Source of the DNA: Flavobacterium potami | Lineage (GTDB): Bacteria; Bacteroidota; Bacteroidia; Flavobacteriales; Flavobacteriaceae | Assembly (NCBI RefSeq): GCF_020026915.1 | Contig: NZ_JAINUY010000004.1 | Location: 62,001 to 126,000 of the forward strand | Reading direction: 5' to 3' | DNA: 64,000 nucleotides | Part shown: positions 63,595 to 64,000 of the stretch, piece after piece | Layout of the letters: each line of letters opens with the position of its first letter | Position numbering within the stretch: position 1 is the first letter of the stretch | Position numbers and translations under genes: made by a program | The notes under the pieces: generated by a model | Databases searched by the model: none | What the model was told of the DNA's origin: nothing | Seen by the model: the letters and a program-made list of their open reading frames with translations, nothing else

Positions 63595-64000
63595 ATGATA
63601 ATGAACCCAATTATTTTGATTGCAGTTGCGGCAATCGTTCTATTCGTAACCATTTCGGCATTAATCTCGAGGTACAAACGATGTCCTTCAGATAAAATTT
63701 TAGTTATTTACGGTCGCACCGGCGGAACCTCAGCACGTTGTGTACATGGTGGAGGTGCTTTCATCTGGCCCGTTATTCAGGATTACTCTTTTCTGGATTT
63801 AAAACCGCTTTCTATCGAAGCCAATTTAACAAATGCTTTAAGCCGTCAGAACATTCGAGTTGATGTTCCTTGTCGATTTACCATTGCGATTTCTACAGAA
63901 TCTGACAGTATGAATACGGCTGCTGAAAGATTGTTAGGTTTATCATCAGAACAAGTTCAGGAATTGGCAAAAGATATTTTATTTGGTCAGTTGCGTTTGG
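63595..64000 (+). CDS. Flotillin/SPFH-domain protein, C-terminus cut off
   Basis: 135 residues are visible to the window edge. There is one N-terminal membrane segment (NPIILIAVAAIVLFVTISAL), then the start of an SPFH (band 7) domain: CPSDKILVIYGRTGGTSARC, GGGAFIWPVIQDYSFLDLKPL, NIRVDVPCRFTIAIST and AAERLLGLSSEQVQELAKDI. This matches bacterial flotillins, membrane scaffold proteins. ATG codons at 63595 and 63601 are both possible starts. It follows the NfeD-like gene by 10 bases. Confidence 0.88.
   Translation, partial: MIMNPIILIAVAAIVLFVTISALISRYKRCPSDKILVIYGRTGGTSARCVHGGGAFIWPVIQDYSFLDLKPLSIEANLTNALSRQNIRVDVPCRFTIAISTESDSMNTAAERLLGLSSEQVQELAKDILFGQLRL

Overview
The window is a low-GC bacterial chromosome segment that reads as Flavobacterium or a close relative (Bacteroidota, Flavobacteriia). 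The signs are type IX secretion (T9SS) type A C-terminal sorting domains, TonB-dependent receptors with a carboxypeptidase-regulatory-like N-terminus, lipoproteins with an SxC lipobox, a glycogen-synthase half protein/DUF4270/glmS cluster, TAnnTTTG promoter -7 boxes, and almost no Shine-Dalgarno sequences. I found no rRNA, tRNA, CRISPR array, transposase or prophage gene. Both ends are cut inside genes: a delta-60 repeat protein at the left and a flotillin at the right.

Layout. 1-12.3 kb holds surface proteins: the partial delta-60 repeat protein, then two giant T9SS substrates (1609 and 1407 residues) pointing away from each other around recX and sharing a C-terminal module of about 440 residues. 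12.3-14.6 kb is a probable ECF sigma unit (small membrane protein, TraB/GumN protein, sigma factor, putative anti-sigma). 14.8-18.7 kb has a BioF-like enzyme, an NAD(P)-binding protein and atpDC. 19-23.4 kb pairs an SGNH/GDSL lipoprotein with a TonB-dependent receptor. 23.7-29.3 kb is glmS/DUF4270/GT5-half protein, divergent from panC-panD. 29.5-34.2 kb has an esterase-like protein, radA and a GT51 transglycosylase. 34.3-42.9 kb is mixed: aldo/keto reductase, OmpA lipoprotein, exonuclease III, a fused acyltransferase, SUFU, TM2 and RDD proteins, and a 2-hydroxyacid dehydrogenase. 43.1-44.8 kb is nhaA with a lipoprotein. 45-53.4 kb is a housekeeping run on the minus strand (serS, lgt, TPR protein, DUF4286, lipoprotein, rsmA, mgtE, proC). 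53.6-58.4 kb holds small lipoproteins, a DMP19-like protein, a PrcB-like protein, a patatin and a CDGSH protein. 58.8-64 kb has a GH43 glycosidase, metG, an NfeD-like protein and the flotillin.

Most genes are housekeeping or family-typical. The least ordinary content is between and across genes. (i) The two T9SS giants carry an inverted 95-bp patch with a single mismatch inside a more diverged repeat, which suggests gene conversion or inversion. (ii) There is a rich set of palindromic intergenic elements in several families, including nested elements on both sides of the GH43 gene and a perfect 29-bp-arm hairpin after nhaA. (iii) Degenerate short-period repeats fill the spacers inside co-directional gene runs (serS-lgt-TPR, atpD-atpC, small membrane protein-gumN), and one encodes the last residues of Lgt. 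(iv) Several proteins depart from family norms: an esterase fold with Asp where the nucleophilic Ser should be, a glycogen-synthase-like protein that is only half length, an AsmA-like/GT51 fusion and a PlsC/GNAT fusion. I saw no clear new defence or mobile system.
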